Below are positions 20,492 through 59,873 of a stretch of DNA of 64,000 nt, piece after piece. Position 1 is the stretch's first letter; each line of letters begins with the position of its first letter. The DNA is from Mesostigma viride (lineage: Eukaryota; Streptophyta; Mesostigmatophyceae; Mesostigmatales; Mesostigmataceae): contig RPFO01000448.1 in NCBI GenBank assembly GCA_009746045.1, positions 383,126 to 447,125 on the forward strand. The letters are read 5' to 3'. The notes beneath the pieces are model-generated. The model was not told where the DNA came from. It made no database searches and was given only the letters and a program-made list of their open reading frames with translations. The position numbers and the translations under genes were made by a program.

Positions 20492-22489
20492 TAATAAATT
20501 AGTTAATTAGGAACATAACTCCGTTGGGAGTATATGTAGCACATAGCCCTTGTTGAGAAGGGGCATATGGCCTATGATACATTCTAAGCTACTTCCGGCA
20601 AGGGTGGTGGGAATGTAAACGACACTTGCTCTAGGTGCAACAGAGCACCTGCACCCGCATGATCTTCACACTATGCCCAGCTAAGGGGGAGTATGTCATG
20701 TGGGGGAAGATCATCATGGCTATACAAGAGCTAGGGCATCAGTGGCATCTCAGCAGAGAGCGGCTCTCTGCATGGGCACAGCAGAACTAAATAAAGCTAG
20801 GCATCATCTGGGGTGTGGCACATCATAGGCGCACATGTACATGGCTAAATAATACTCGTGAATCAGCTGGTATAGAGCCTGTAGGAGGCTTACATGTACA
20901 TGGCCACGGTCTATCTATTCTACACTACTGCTGCTGTATTCCCCCGTAAGCTGGGGCGTCTGGAGTCGTTGGGGCCGGGGGGGTCGCATGCCAGGGCTTG
21001 TGGCCGACGTAGATGGCCGCCCCCTTCCAGTACACCGGCTGCCCCGCCTTGGTCTGCCGGAGCTGGAGGTAGGTCGGCCATAGCTCCCGCCGCCGTTGTT
21101 GCTGCGCCAGGGTCAAGTCGTCGTCGAGGGTGAAGAGAGTCTTCTCGAGCCGCTTGCGGCGTCTGAGAAAAGAAATCTTGTCCGCCGGGGTCTTAAAGGT
21201 GAGAAGGAGCGGGGGCGCCCCTGCCTTACCGCGCGCGCGTGGAAGGCGGTGGGCGACCAGCTCAATCTCACCAGTAAGGCCTATGCGACCAAGGATTTCT
21301 CTCTCAAACGCACGCGCAAGCTTCTCAGAATTCTCACCTTCCACCAGGGCGAAGTTCTTGACGATATGACGTTAAGGCTGCGCTTGGCGAGCTCCGGCGG
21401 CCTCCTCGCGGAGGTCAAGCGTCTGCCGCTGGAGCTGGGCTGAGACGGCGGAGGTGGTGGAGGTGGTGTGCTGCTTAAGCATATCCGCCCAGGTAGTGAT
21501 GGGAGGAGCATCGCCGGCCAGGCCACTGAGCAGGGGCCGGCTGGCTTGGATTGGCGGCAATGTCCTTCACCGCCTGGGCGGTGAGGCCGGCGGTGTTAAT
21601 TCTGCAGGACCTCGATAGCGATTGCATTATCCTTGAGGCGCTGGTCGATGTCGCGGAGCTGGGCGGTGATGGAGTCGGTGGAGGCGGAGGGGGGGGGGGT
21701 GGAGGCGAGGAGCTGGGTGGCGGTGGCGGTGGGGATGGTGGGAAGCTCAGCAGCCAGCGTGCCTCCCATTGCCGCCACATCTGTGGCAAGGGGGGTCACG
21801 TGCTGCTCGAAAGCTTCCTTAAGGAGGGTGCGGATGGTGGCTTCGGTGGGGAAGGTGGGGGGGGGCAGTGGGGGAGTCCAGATCTCGGTTTCGGAGCGTC
21901 CAACAAGGGAGCAGAGGGCGAAGCGTTGGAGCTTGGGGCGACTCATGCGGTGAATGATTGGGAGAGCCTCGGCTGGGTCGACAAGCTTGCCATCACCAGG
22001 CCAGCGGCCGCGGTTGTGGGACGTGAGGTGCACGCACAGGGCGAGGTGTGTGACCCGTAAAACACGTCTTCCACGAAGAATCCTGGGCTGCGTTGCCACT
22101 AGCTCGGGAGCTGTGGATGTCAAAGGAGATCTCTTCCCAGGGCGGCTCAGCAGAGCGACTGCGCTTAGGTTCAGGCGATGCAGATGGCGAGGCAAGCCCG
22201 GGAGGCTGGGCGAGCACCAGTGCACGACTAGAGTCACCGTTGCCGTCTGGGCCGGTGGGCGAAGCTGCAGCCGAGGCTGCAGGCGTATTTTCATTGCCGA
22301 GCGCAGCCGCAAGGCTGCGTTGCGTCGAGAGGCGTTTGCTCATCGTATATTGCTTCATAGCTTCGGAAAATTATATCAGCATGTGCGTCGTAGAAAGACG
22401 CATCGATTGTGATATTCACGGCTAAATTCGGTGCTCAAGCGTGAAAGTTATGAGCTCCGCCGTCAGCCATGGCTACCTCGTGGCTCGTC
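20492..22489 (-). mobile_element. ORF1-only retroelement, copy B (full length, reverse)
   Basis: A 12-bp perfect target duplication ACACATTTCCAT lies at 20480-20491 and 22490-22501. Read on the minus strand it has the same parts as copy A: CGAGCCACGAGG start, CACATGCTGATATAATTTTC leader, ORF1-like gene, 3' UTR, ACTCC-CAAC-GGAGT hairpin and AT-rich tail. It lies nested in a DNA-element arm. Confidence 0.82.
20935..22343 (-). pseudogene. Degraded ORF1-like gene of copy B
   Basis: It starts MSKRLSTQRSLAAALG at 22343. The conserved segments MSRPKLQRFALCSL, EAFEQHVTPLATDVAAM, QLRDIDQRLKDNAIAIEVL, LKQHTTSTTSAVSAQL and LDDDLTLAQQQRRRELWP follow in order but in shifting frames, with breaks near 22110, 21600, 21520 and 21400. 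The last block is an intact 139-codon frame ending near 20925. No reverse transcriptase follows. Confidence 0.75.
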
Positions 22490-22634
22490 ACACATTTCCA
22501 TCTCCATTCATATTCATCATCCTGAGCGACTCGAAAACGCGGACAAGATAACGGCAGCTCGAGCTACCATGGTCCGGATTCTCCCGATTTCTGGCCTGCG
22601 CTGGTTGTCTCCTTGATAAGTCCGCAGTAGTAGC

Positions 22635-23517
22635 CTCCATATTACATACAAACCAGGAGGCTGCCCGGGTGTGAGCCCGTCACGTCTAGTGTAGCACATG
22701 TCCATGCCGAGTCTATCACGTACGAAAAGTCCACGGGTGGCGGCCCTGCCGGGCGTGACCTGGGGCACGCCAGGTGAGGACATAATGCCCAGGCTGGGCG
22801 GGCTTGGTGCCAGTTAGTCTATCTGATGTGTCTACCTGATCTGTGCGGGCCAGGTGCCCGGCTAGGCCCAGGCGCCTGTGCCTAATAATGTGGGAAACAT
22901 AGGGCAAATCAGCGTGCAAATCCTCATTACTAATGTGCAAACCAAAGGGGATGTTAAGGGCCTTGCGCAGCATCTTGGTGACGGTGCCGTCGAGTCGTTG
23001 CTCAAGCTCCTGCGTCAGTGTCCAGGTCTCAGCGCCGTAGGTCAGGATCGTCAGAATGACGACCTTGAAGAGGTCACGCTTGACGATCCAGGGTAGGGCG
23101 GGGTTGCTCCACCAGCGGCGGTGGTCATGGAGGTGCGCCCACGCCATGCCGATCCGTGTCGTCAGGTCGTCCTCGCAGTCGGGAAGCCAACTGCCGAGCA
23201 GCTTGAAGCGGCCTGAAGGACGGTAGTTGACCTCGGCGTCGTCTAAGAGGCGGAGTGTGGGTGGGGGCCCTGCCATGCCGAGGGCTAGGGCCTCCGGTTT
23301 GGGGCTGATTTCTAGACCAACCGCCCGAGCCTCGAGCGCCAGGCAGTCCAGCCAAAGTTGGGCAGACTCTGGCTTCTTGATGAGCGTGATGTCCTCGGCA
23401 TAAATGAGGTCAGCTAGTAAATTCTGCTTGTTAATCGGCCCCCCTTCTCCAAGCTCGTTCGTGATCGCTAGGCCAGGGGCACGGCCTGCAATGCTAGCAA
23501 AGCGAGCACGTGCCTGG
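22635..23517 (-). mobile_element. LINE ORF2 3' fragment
   Basis: The reverse strand encodes the C-terminal third of LINE ORF2, from just before LLADLIYADDITLI to GRHPWTF and beyond, very similar to positions 15419-16300 of the full LINE. It lacks a 3' UTR and tail at its left edge and is cut at 23517. A frame of 186 codons remains open. Confidence 0.85.
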
Positions 23518-23521
23518 CTGT

Positions 23522-23850
23522 CTCCATATTACAGACAAACCAGGAGGCTGCCCGGGTGTGAGCCCGTCTCGTCTAGGGTAGCACATGTCCATGCCGAGTC
23601 TATCACGGAAAGTCCACAGGTGGCGACCCTGCCGCGCGCGGCCTGCGGCACGCCAGGTGAGGACAAACGTCCAGGCTGGGCGGGCTTGGTGCCAACTAGT
23701 CTATCTGATGTGTCTACCTAATCTGTGCGGGCCAGGTGCCCGGCTAGGCCCAGGCGCCTGTGCCTAAGAACGTGGGAAACATAGGGCAAATCAGCGTAGA
23801 AATCCTCATTACTAATGTGCAAACCAAAGGGGATATTAAGGGCCCTTGAC
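23522..23850 (-). mobile_element. Second LINE ORF2 3' fragment
   Basis: This repeats LINE positions of about 15975-16294 in the same orientation as the preceding fragment. The abrupt join at 23517-23522 indicates a tandem rearrangement or two insertions sharing one border. No TSD is recognisable. Confidence 0.8.
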
Positions 23851-23869
23851 ATATACGCTCCCTAATATC

Positions 23870-25746
23870 TTTCTACGACGCACATGCTGATATAATTTTC
23901 CGACGCTATTACGCAATATACGATGAGCAAACGTCTCTCGACGCAACGCAGCCTGGCGGCTGCGCTCGGCAATGCAAATACGCCTGCAGCTTCGGCTGCA
24001 GCTTCGCCCACCGGCCCAGATGGCAACGGTGACACTAGTCGTGCACTGGTGCTCGCCCAGCCTCCCGGGCTTGCCTCGCCATCTGCATCGCCTGATCCTA
24101 AGCGCAGTCGCTCTGCTGAGCCGCCCTGGGAAGAGACCTCCTTCGACGTCAACAGCTCCGGCTTCTGGCAACGCAGCCCCAGTCGGTTCATGGAAGACGT
24201 GTTTCACGGCAATCACGCCTCGCTTCTAGCCCCGTGTGCGTGTACCTCACGTCCCACAACCGCGGCCGCGGGCCTGGTAATGGCCAGCTTGTCGACCCCG
24301 CCGAGACTCTCCCCGTCCTTCCCCGCATGAGTCGCCCCAAGCTCCAACGCTTCGCCCTCTGCTCCCTTGTTGGACGCTCCGAAGCCGAGATCTGGGCTCC
24401 CAAACCGCCCCCCTCCACCTTCCCCACCGAAGCCACCATCCGCACCCTCCTCAAGGAAGCTTTCGAGCAGCACGTGACCCCTCTTGCCGCAGATGTGGCG
24501 GCAATTGGTGGCACGCTGGCTGCTGAGCTTCCCACCATCCCCACCGCCACCGCCACCCTCCTCGCCTCCACCCCCCCCCCCCTCCGCCTCCACCGACTCC
24601 ATCACCGCCCAGCTCCGCGACATCGACCAGCGCCTCAAGGATAATGCAATCGCTATCGAGGTCTTGCAGAACACGGCAGGCCTCACCGCCCAGGCAGTGA
24701 AGGACATTGCCGCCAAGCCAGCCTCGGCTGGCCCGGCCGGCGATGCTCCTCCCATCACGACCTGGGCGGACATGCTTAAGCAACATACCACCTCCACCAC
24801 CTCCGCCGTCGCAGCCCAGCTCCAGCGGCAGACGCTTGACCTCCGCGAGGAGGCCGAGCTCGCCAAGCGCAGCCTCAACGCCATACTCAAGAACTTGGAC
24901 ATGGAAGAAGGTGAGAATTCCGAGAAGCTTGCACGTGCGTTTGAGAGCAAAATCCTTGCACGCATGGGCCTTCTTGGTGAGATCAAGCTGACCGCCCACC
25001 GCCTCCCCCGCGCGCGGGGTAAGGCAGGGGCGCCTCCGCTTCTTCTCATCTTTGATAGCCCAGCGGACAAGATTTCGTTTCTCAGACGCCGCAAGCGGCT
25101 CGCGAATACTCCCTTCACCGTGGACGACGACTTGACCCTGGCACAGCAACAACGGCGACGGGAGCTATGGCCGACCTACACCCAGCTCCGGCAGACCAAG
25201 GCGGGCCAGCCGGTGTACTGGAAGGGGGCGGCCATCTACGTCGGCCACAAGCCCTGGCAAGCGACCCCCTCGACCACCGCGGCCCCAGCAACTCCAGCCC
25301 CAGCCTAGGGGAATACAGCAGTAGTGTAGAATAGTTAGACAGTGGCCTTGTACATGCCCGCCTACTACAGGCACTATACCAGCTTAGGCCTAGCCTTTTT
25401 AGTCATGTCCATGTGTGCCTATGATGAGCCACACTCCAGACGATGCCTAGTTTTATTCAGTAATGCTGTGCCCATGCAGAGAGCTGCTCTCTGCTGAGAT
25501 GCCACGCTCTAGTTTTTGTATAGCCATGATGATCTTCCCCCTCACAGGCATGCTCCCCCCCTTACCCGGGCATAGCGTGATAGACCATGAGGGTGCGGGT
25601 GCCCTGGTGCACCTAGAGCAGGGGTAGCTTACATTCCCACCCTTGCATGAAGTAGCCTAGAATGTATTAAAAGCCATATGCCCCTTCTCAGGGCTATGTG
25701 CTACATCTACTCCCAACGGAGTGATGTTGATAATTAATTAATTAAT
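23870..25746 (+). mobile_element. ORF1-only retroelement, copy C
   Basis: The element begins in the 5' leader (TTTCTACGACGCACATGCTG), so about 100 bp of the family 5' end is missing. It ends with the family hairpin at about 25713 and a TTAATTAATTAATT tail. TAATATC at 23863-23869 and 25747-25753 may be the target duplication, but it overlaps the tail and is weaker evidence than for copies A, B and D. Confidence 0.78.
23923..25308 (+). pseudogene. ORF1-like gene of copy C, two frameshifts
   Basis: Three open blocks cover the protein: 23923-24330 (MSKRLSTQRSLAAALG), 24234-24644 (MSRPKLQRFALCSLVG) and 24484-25308. The breaks are near 24225 and in a C-run near 24575. The third block is the longest intact C-terminal region in the family, with DIDQRLKDNAIAIEVL, DLREEAELAKRSLNAIL, a helical region, RGKAGAPPLLLIFDSPADKI and FTVDDDLTLAQQQRRREL. 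It ends YVGHKPW plus a short Pro/Ala tail. The order matches LINE ORF1 (RRM, then C-terminal domain). Confidence 0.78.
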
Positions 25747-25758
25747 TAATATCACTGC

Positions 25759-27285
25759 ATGAGACACCCAGCGCAGGCCAGAAATCTTGAGCAATGGATA
25801 CATTCCCTGATATGTCTAGCAATCTGAGACAACCAGTCTACAATTGCTCCATCAGTCCATCTACCATAATTCCCATGTATCGTTGTTTTCTGCTACGTGC
25901 TATTATAGTGAGATTAGCGTAGTACTCCTTCGCATGCCCCTGCCCATGACCCACAACAGTTACTTTGCTGCAGGCCAGCACCTGCTGCCGGCCTGGCCGG
26001 CAATACAGTCATCCCCGCGTTAAGTTACGATTCCCGCCAAATTCTCAACGTCCTTACTTCATGCGCGGGGACGTAGCTCAACGCGGGAACGTAACCTCAG
26101 CGGTAGAATAAGGTTAGCAGCCCACCCCCTCCTTGTCTGACGGGCTTCTATACGGCAATCAACAGCTCTCGTCAAGCCCAATCCAGCTGCAGCATCGAAG
26201 TCGCCCAAAGTCCATTTTTCCGGCCAGATATTTTGCAAAAGGTGGGAGGTGAGGTAAACGCTGTCAAACTCTGGGGCGTCGTAACGGGGCCGTAACCTTA
26301 AAAATGGTAACTTTTCATGCGGGGATGATTGTATTCTCATCCCCCCTGAAACCTGGGCCACCATGCTAAAAACACACACCACCTCTACCACCACCGTCAT
26401 CCATGAGCACCCCCACCAACAAGCAGTGGAGCATTTGCTGACCGGCAGAAGTGCAGCAGCGGAGCACCCGTCTCATCCTCAGGAACTACGAAGTGAAACC
26501 CGGCAAGACGGTCCTCGTTCGCCACAGTGCTGAACGCCGCGGCTTTCTCATCTTGTCATGCCCTCATATTTCGATGTTTCCAACCGCTCGTTTATGATAG
26601 ACTGCCAAATCTAGCTCGAACATATTTCTTTGATACCACCATTAACGTAGCTCTGACAACAAGGCTCTGTGCAAGTATGATTATGTCGTGTCTTACCATG
26701 ATTATGTCTTTTCCTAAGCTAAGAACCGCCACCCTTGTAGAATCAGTGCGTCCGCTGTGTGTGAGCTGACCACGTGTCGTATTGCAACCACAGTAAATGC
26801 CTGACTCCCCTAGCTAGTGAGCAGTTTTGATTGCACCAGTGGACTGCCCCCTTGTCAACGAGAGGCGGATGGGTGTCTCTGCCTCCCTCTTCATTGTGTA
26901 GCAATCAAGGATAGAAAGCACTAAAATGCTTTGAATTATTGTGCTCCGCGAGGTTCCCAACGGGACTAAATGGAGAGTACTCGTTCCATTGAGGTGATTC
27001 CTCATTGCATGGCGGGAGAGCGATCGCAGAAGTGGTGTTAACAACTGGACACTCCTCACAGCCGCTAGGAACAAACGACCTGAACACGCGAGTTTGGCTT
27101 TCAGCTAACCTGTCTAGATCTCGCTCTGAACGTTAGCCAGCCACAATCTCTTACGTACACGGCGACACATATCCACCTCATTTCCATCATCCTGAACGAC
27201 TCGACAAACGCGGTTAACATAACAACAGACTCAAGCTACTATGGTCCGGATTCTCCCGATTTCTGGCCTGCGCTGGTTGTCTCAT
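25759..27285. mobile_element. 1.5-kb terminal-inverted-repeat DNA element, no transposase seen
   Basis: The left end ATGAGACACCCAGCGCAGGC (from 25759) and the inverted right end (to 27285) match over about 27 bp with one mismatch, both continuing into GCCAGAAATC. The interior has no frame above 113 codons and no transposase motif. The right arm is the same sequence family that copy B interrupted and that the small MITE at 16907-17177 carries. Confidence 0.6.
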
Positions 27286-28510
27286 CGATACCTGGCCTTA
27301 CGTGATCATTTCATAATGCAGGACTTATTCCTGCGCGTAAATGACTTAAGGGGTCATTAAATAAACACAAGCATTCTAGAGCCGCAAAGGATGTCCGTAC
27401 TCCATACTGCTCTAGTATACCGGAGATTTATCAGTCTACACATCATTCGTAGTCGAACTCGAAAGCTGCCCATGCATTAATTCGTGTTACAGGCCTGCTT
27501 GATGCAATGCCAAACCGCATAATTGTATGGCTAGAGTGCCACTGCGGAATTGACGCACTGCCGACGTGATTAATAAGCTCGAGCCGCTGACGCCAGCCAC
27601 CATGATTGTCGTGGGTCGTGGACATCCTTGATCCACCACCACCACCATTTGCCGCGTCCGTCCCTTTGCAGCTCCAGGTTCCGCTGGCGGTGCCAGAACC
27701 TGCGGCCCTTGTACGGTGCAAGGGTTTGCAGCTTTCCACGTCATCTGTTAGCCGGAATCGGCAGGAGGGCGAAGGCAGCTGCAAGAGTGCGAAGTGCTGC
27801 GAGGGCCATGCCCTATGGAACACCTAGGGTGACGCGTGAAATTGCTACCGGGTCCAGGGCAACGATGGAGTCCACGAACGATTTCACGTTCCCGGAGGCA
27901 CGTGGCACGTAGTTACGCTCTCAGAATCTCGGCGATGGAGTGCCTGTCACGTGCGCACGATGAGGACGTGCCCCCAGCGATTGCGGGGTGCGCAAAACGC
28001 ACAATAACACGAATTTTGTTATTCAATGTCTGCCGTCATGTCGTCCCGTCAGACAGTGCTGTTCAAAACGACGCGCCGGCGTAAAGGCTACCGCCGGGCA
28101 TGCGTGACTTGCTAGTCTGCTGTCACATGGGATATCGATCCACTAGAGGTCATTGGAGTGATCATGGGGCGACTTGTAGAAGAACGCTCGCGGCCATGGT
28201 CGACAAGTATAAAAAGTACGGTAGCTTTCATCATCTGAGTCAGCGAGCCCAGCTGCTTCGCCGCGCGGCGCACGCTGTAGCCGACATTGTGAATGGAAAG
28301 TGTAATCATTCATGAATGCATTAGCTAGCCTAGTCGCGGATTATCTGTCACCCGGCGACCGTGCAGTGCGTACCTAAGTGCCACAGTCGCGTGGACTGGC
28401 TGCACCCCCAGCTTCCGCAGGGCAGCGCCCGCACTAGGTGTTACGTTCTTTCTGCTTGCCAGTATTTTGACTTCTGCGACACCTTGACTGCTGGCGACTT
28501 TTGGTGACAA
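27286..28510. other. Spacer upstream of the large GTPase gene
   Basis: Frames of 70-126 codons occur on both strands around 27440-28310, but none has a recognisable domain. The region is a plausible place for the promoter of the following gene. No defined core element was identified. Confidence 0.4.
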
Positions 28511-57275
<28,765 letters not shown>

Positions 57276-58222
57276 ACCTGAGATTTGGTCCAAGGCATGC
57301 AAGCAAGTCCTCCCTTGACGATGTGATTGAGATTTGAAGGCTTTTCTCACCCCATGCAGCCAATGATGGCAACTGGCATGCGTGGAGTCTATAAAATGAC
57401 TAGAGGCCATGACAATTTGAACATCAACGGATGGATATTCCCTCCCTGGGCTTAACGATGCCTGTACCCTGCACAACACCTCGCCCGATGCGCTGATGGT
57501 TTATTGTAAGGAGCAACGATGAGCTTTGTGTCTGTTATGGCAGGTCAGCTGTGCATATGGGGAACATGGCAGCTAGTAGAGGCCGGACCGCCGCTTTACC
57601 TACTCAGTAGTCCCTAGAATGGCTACTGGTATAGTGGACGAGGCTCTGCGCCCGGGGCATTGCCATGCCTGCACAACCTCCAAGAATTAACCATTGGTTG
57701 CATTTTCTTGCATGTTAGATGGCTTGAGACATAATTATCTTTCCATGGCGTGGAGATCCAGAGAAAAATATATGCTGATGTCGTTTGGGGGGGGGGGGAG
57801 GACTCAACGATGCGCGCAATAAGGCCCATCGCGCAAAAGCTTCTGACTGCATGACTACTTCATGGAGTAGCTGTGTATACATATGAAAAAAAGGATTTGG
57901 GGGGTGAGAATGAGAAGGGATGGCCTGAAAGGATCTGGTACACAAAGGGGTGGGCGAAAGATGTTTGTAATGGTAGTTTTGGATGTTTGTAGTGGATAGT
58001 TTCAATTGTTCAGGTAAGATGTAACGTCGTAACTCAGCAAGTCACTGATTGTGCTAACTACTAAGTGATTATGTTTCGAGTGTCCTGGGCTGTTGGGTCG
58101 AGACTCTCGACCCAACAGACACAGTAGGATGTACTGTAAAAAATCTTGCTGTTGAAACCTGACTAATTAAAGACAGCACTGCATGCACTAATAATAGTAT
58201 GCACACTTGTATCTGTATACGT
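57276..58222. other. 3' flank of the GTPase gene
   Basis: No further gene is seen. TGTAA at 57505-57509 is a candidate green-algal poly(A) signal about 230 bp after the stop. A G-run at 57787-57799 and a 27-bp palindrome at 58091-58117 are the only notable structures. Confidence 0.5.
58091..58117. other. 27-bp palindrome
   Basis: 13-bp arms TGTTGGGTCGAGA and TCTCGACCCAACA are separated by one C. It lies between two large paralogous genes. It could be a binding site or a trace of an excised element. As RNA it would lack a workable loop unless the centre opens. Confidence 0.6.
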
Positions 58223-58822
58223 CCATGACCACCGCTGCTGGTGGGGCAACCCTGCCCTACCCCGGATCGTCAAGCGTGACCTCTTCAAGGTCGTCATTCT
58301 GACGATCCTGACCTACGGCGCCGAGACCTGGACACTGACGCAGGAGCTGGAGCAACGCCTCCTCGACGGCAACGTCACCAAGATGCTGCGCAATTAAGGC
58401 CCTTAACATCCCCTTTGATTTGCACATTAGTAATGAGGATTTGTACGCGGATTTGCCCTATGTTTCCCACATTCTTAGGCATAGGCGCCTGGGCCTAGCC
58501 GGGCACCTGGCCCGCACAGATCAGGTAGACACATCAGATAGACTAGCTAGCCGGCACCAAACCCGCCCAACCTGGGCGTTATGTCCTCACCTGTTGTGCC
58601 CCAGGCCACGCGCGGCAGGGCCGCCACCCGTGGACTTTTCGTGATAGACTCGGCATGGACATGTGCTACCCTAGACGTGACGGGCTCACACCCGGGCAGC
58701 CTCCTGGTTTGTCTGTAATATGGAGGCAGATGGTACGCAAGGATAGGTGGCATGTAGTGATGAAGGAGACCACCCCATAATAGTCTGTGGGGGCTCCGCG
58801 TGTGACCGCGTATGGCATTCAC
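58223..58822 (+). mobile_element. LINE ORF2 fragment, damaged
   Basis: Corresponds to LINE positions of about 15807-16385 (from the DHRRWW segment through the end of ORF2), with small insertions that break the frame (for example near 58362, 58392 and 58550). It ends abruptly without 3' UTR or tail. Confidence 0.85.
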
Positions 58823-59873
58823 TATGGATGACAAAAGCAGCACCATTCACCAACTTTATAGGGGGCACGGGGGGAAGTCGGCATGAGTGTGTGCCAGCGG
58901 GGATGGATAATTGACGGATTTTCCGGTGAAATGGGTGTTAGTTTATTTCCATATAACAGATAATTGACGGATTTTCATCCCCTATTCCTATGTTTTCTCA
59001 CGTGTACGGCCTTATAAGCTTCGCCAATTCTGTCGAACCTAACGGTTCTTCCGCCAGATTATTCTGATCCGCCAGATTATGTACGTGAGTGCAAGACGTC
59101 AGCTACGTCGATTGTCGTACTCCAGAGCTGTTCCAATTTCACGTGTATGCGTTGTCGGCTTTCCTTATTTCTGACAAACCTGAACGGTCGAGGTGTAACG
59201 CTCGAGGTTTGCGGCGTGGTTATGTCACCAAGCCTGACCAGAAACCCAGAACCGCAGAGTGCTGTTTCGGCCGTACAGTATTCCGCAGCGCCAGGATCGC
59301 GCTGGCGGGTATCTCAGTGGCCAGGATCGCGCCCGGCATATAACCCTACCCGCCGCCCTATGCCTTCAGCAGGCGCATACGGCAGCGAAAAAGCCAGCGG
59401 AAGCAGGGCCGCCAGGGCGGAAGGAAAGCTTGGTGGACCAACTGGGGAGCCAAGTCGATGGTACAGTATATAGAGGGTGAAGTTTCCCATGGGTTCCCAT
59501 CATGCCTTTTTGTTGAAGGACGTGACACGCCATCCACGGTGGTCCGTCGAATCCATACTAAAATATTAATAATAATTAAACGAACGTTAGTGATCCAACT
59601 GATAAGCATTTTTGCAATGCCAACGTCACTACGTCAGTACAATCGCAGTGCGCTGGTGGAGTAACAAGTTATTGGCAGCTGGTCTCTTGCACACACAGCG
59701 CATTCCCTTAATTGCAGAGATAAAGAAGCTTTCCGGGAAGACGACGAAACAATCGCTGGAGATACGTGGCCGGAACTATTAGTAAGAATGTGAAGGTTCG
59801 CCCCTAAGGATCGATTTGCCGACGACGTCAGCAGGCGCACCAGCTCTAGTCTATAGGCCCGCTAACTTGCAAT
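58823..59873. other. Spacer and probable 5' region of the next gene
   Basis: Two copies of GATAATTGACGGATTTTC (about 58906 and 58960) and a repeated GCCAGGATCGCGC (about 59290 and 59320) stand here. Short frames at 59089-59480 overlap on both strands and have no family features. No TATA box can be assigned with confidence. Confidence 0.4.

Larger units (their letters stand above)
20400..22618. mobile_element. Terminal-inverted-repeat element interrupted by retroelement copy B
   Basis: Sequence on both sides of copy B (about 20400-20491 and 22490-22618) is collinear with the right arm of the element at 25759-27285. Shared parts are the GCCAGCC segment, CATCATCCTGAGCGACTCG and GGATTCTCCCGATTTCTGGC followed by GGTTGTCTCCTTGATA. 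Copy B therefore inserted into an existing copy of this DNA element. The left arm is not recognisable here. Confidence 0.6.

Noticed and set aside
23404..23767. Plus-strand frames over the LINE fragments
   Set aside because: They are antisense to LINE ORF2 sequence; the minus strand encodes the recognisable protein.
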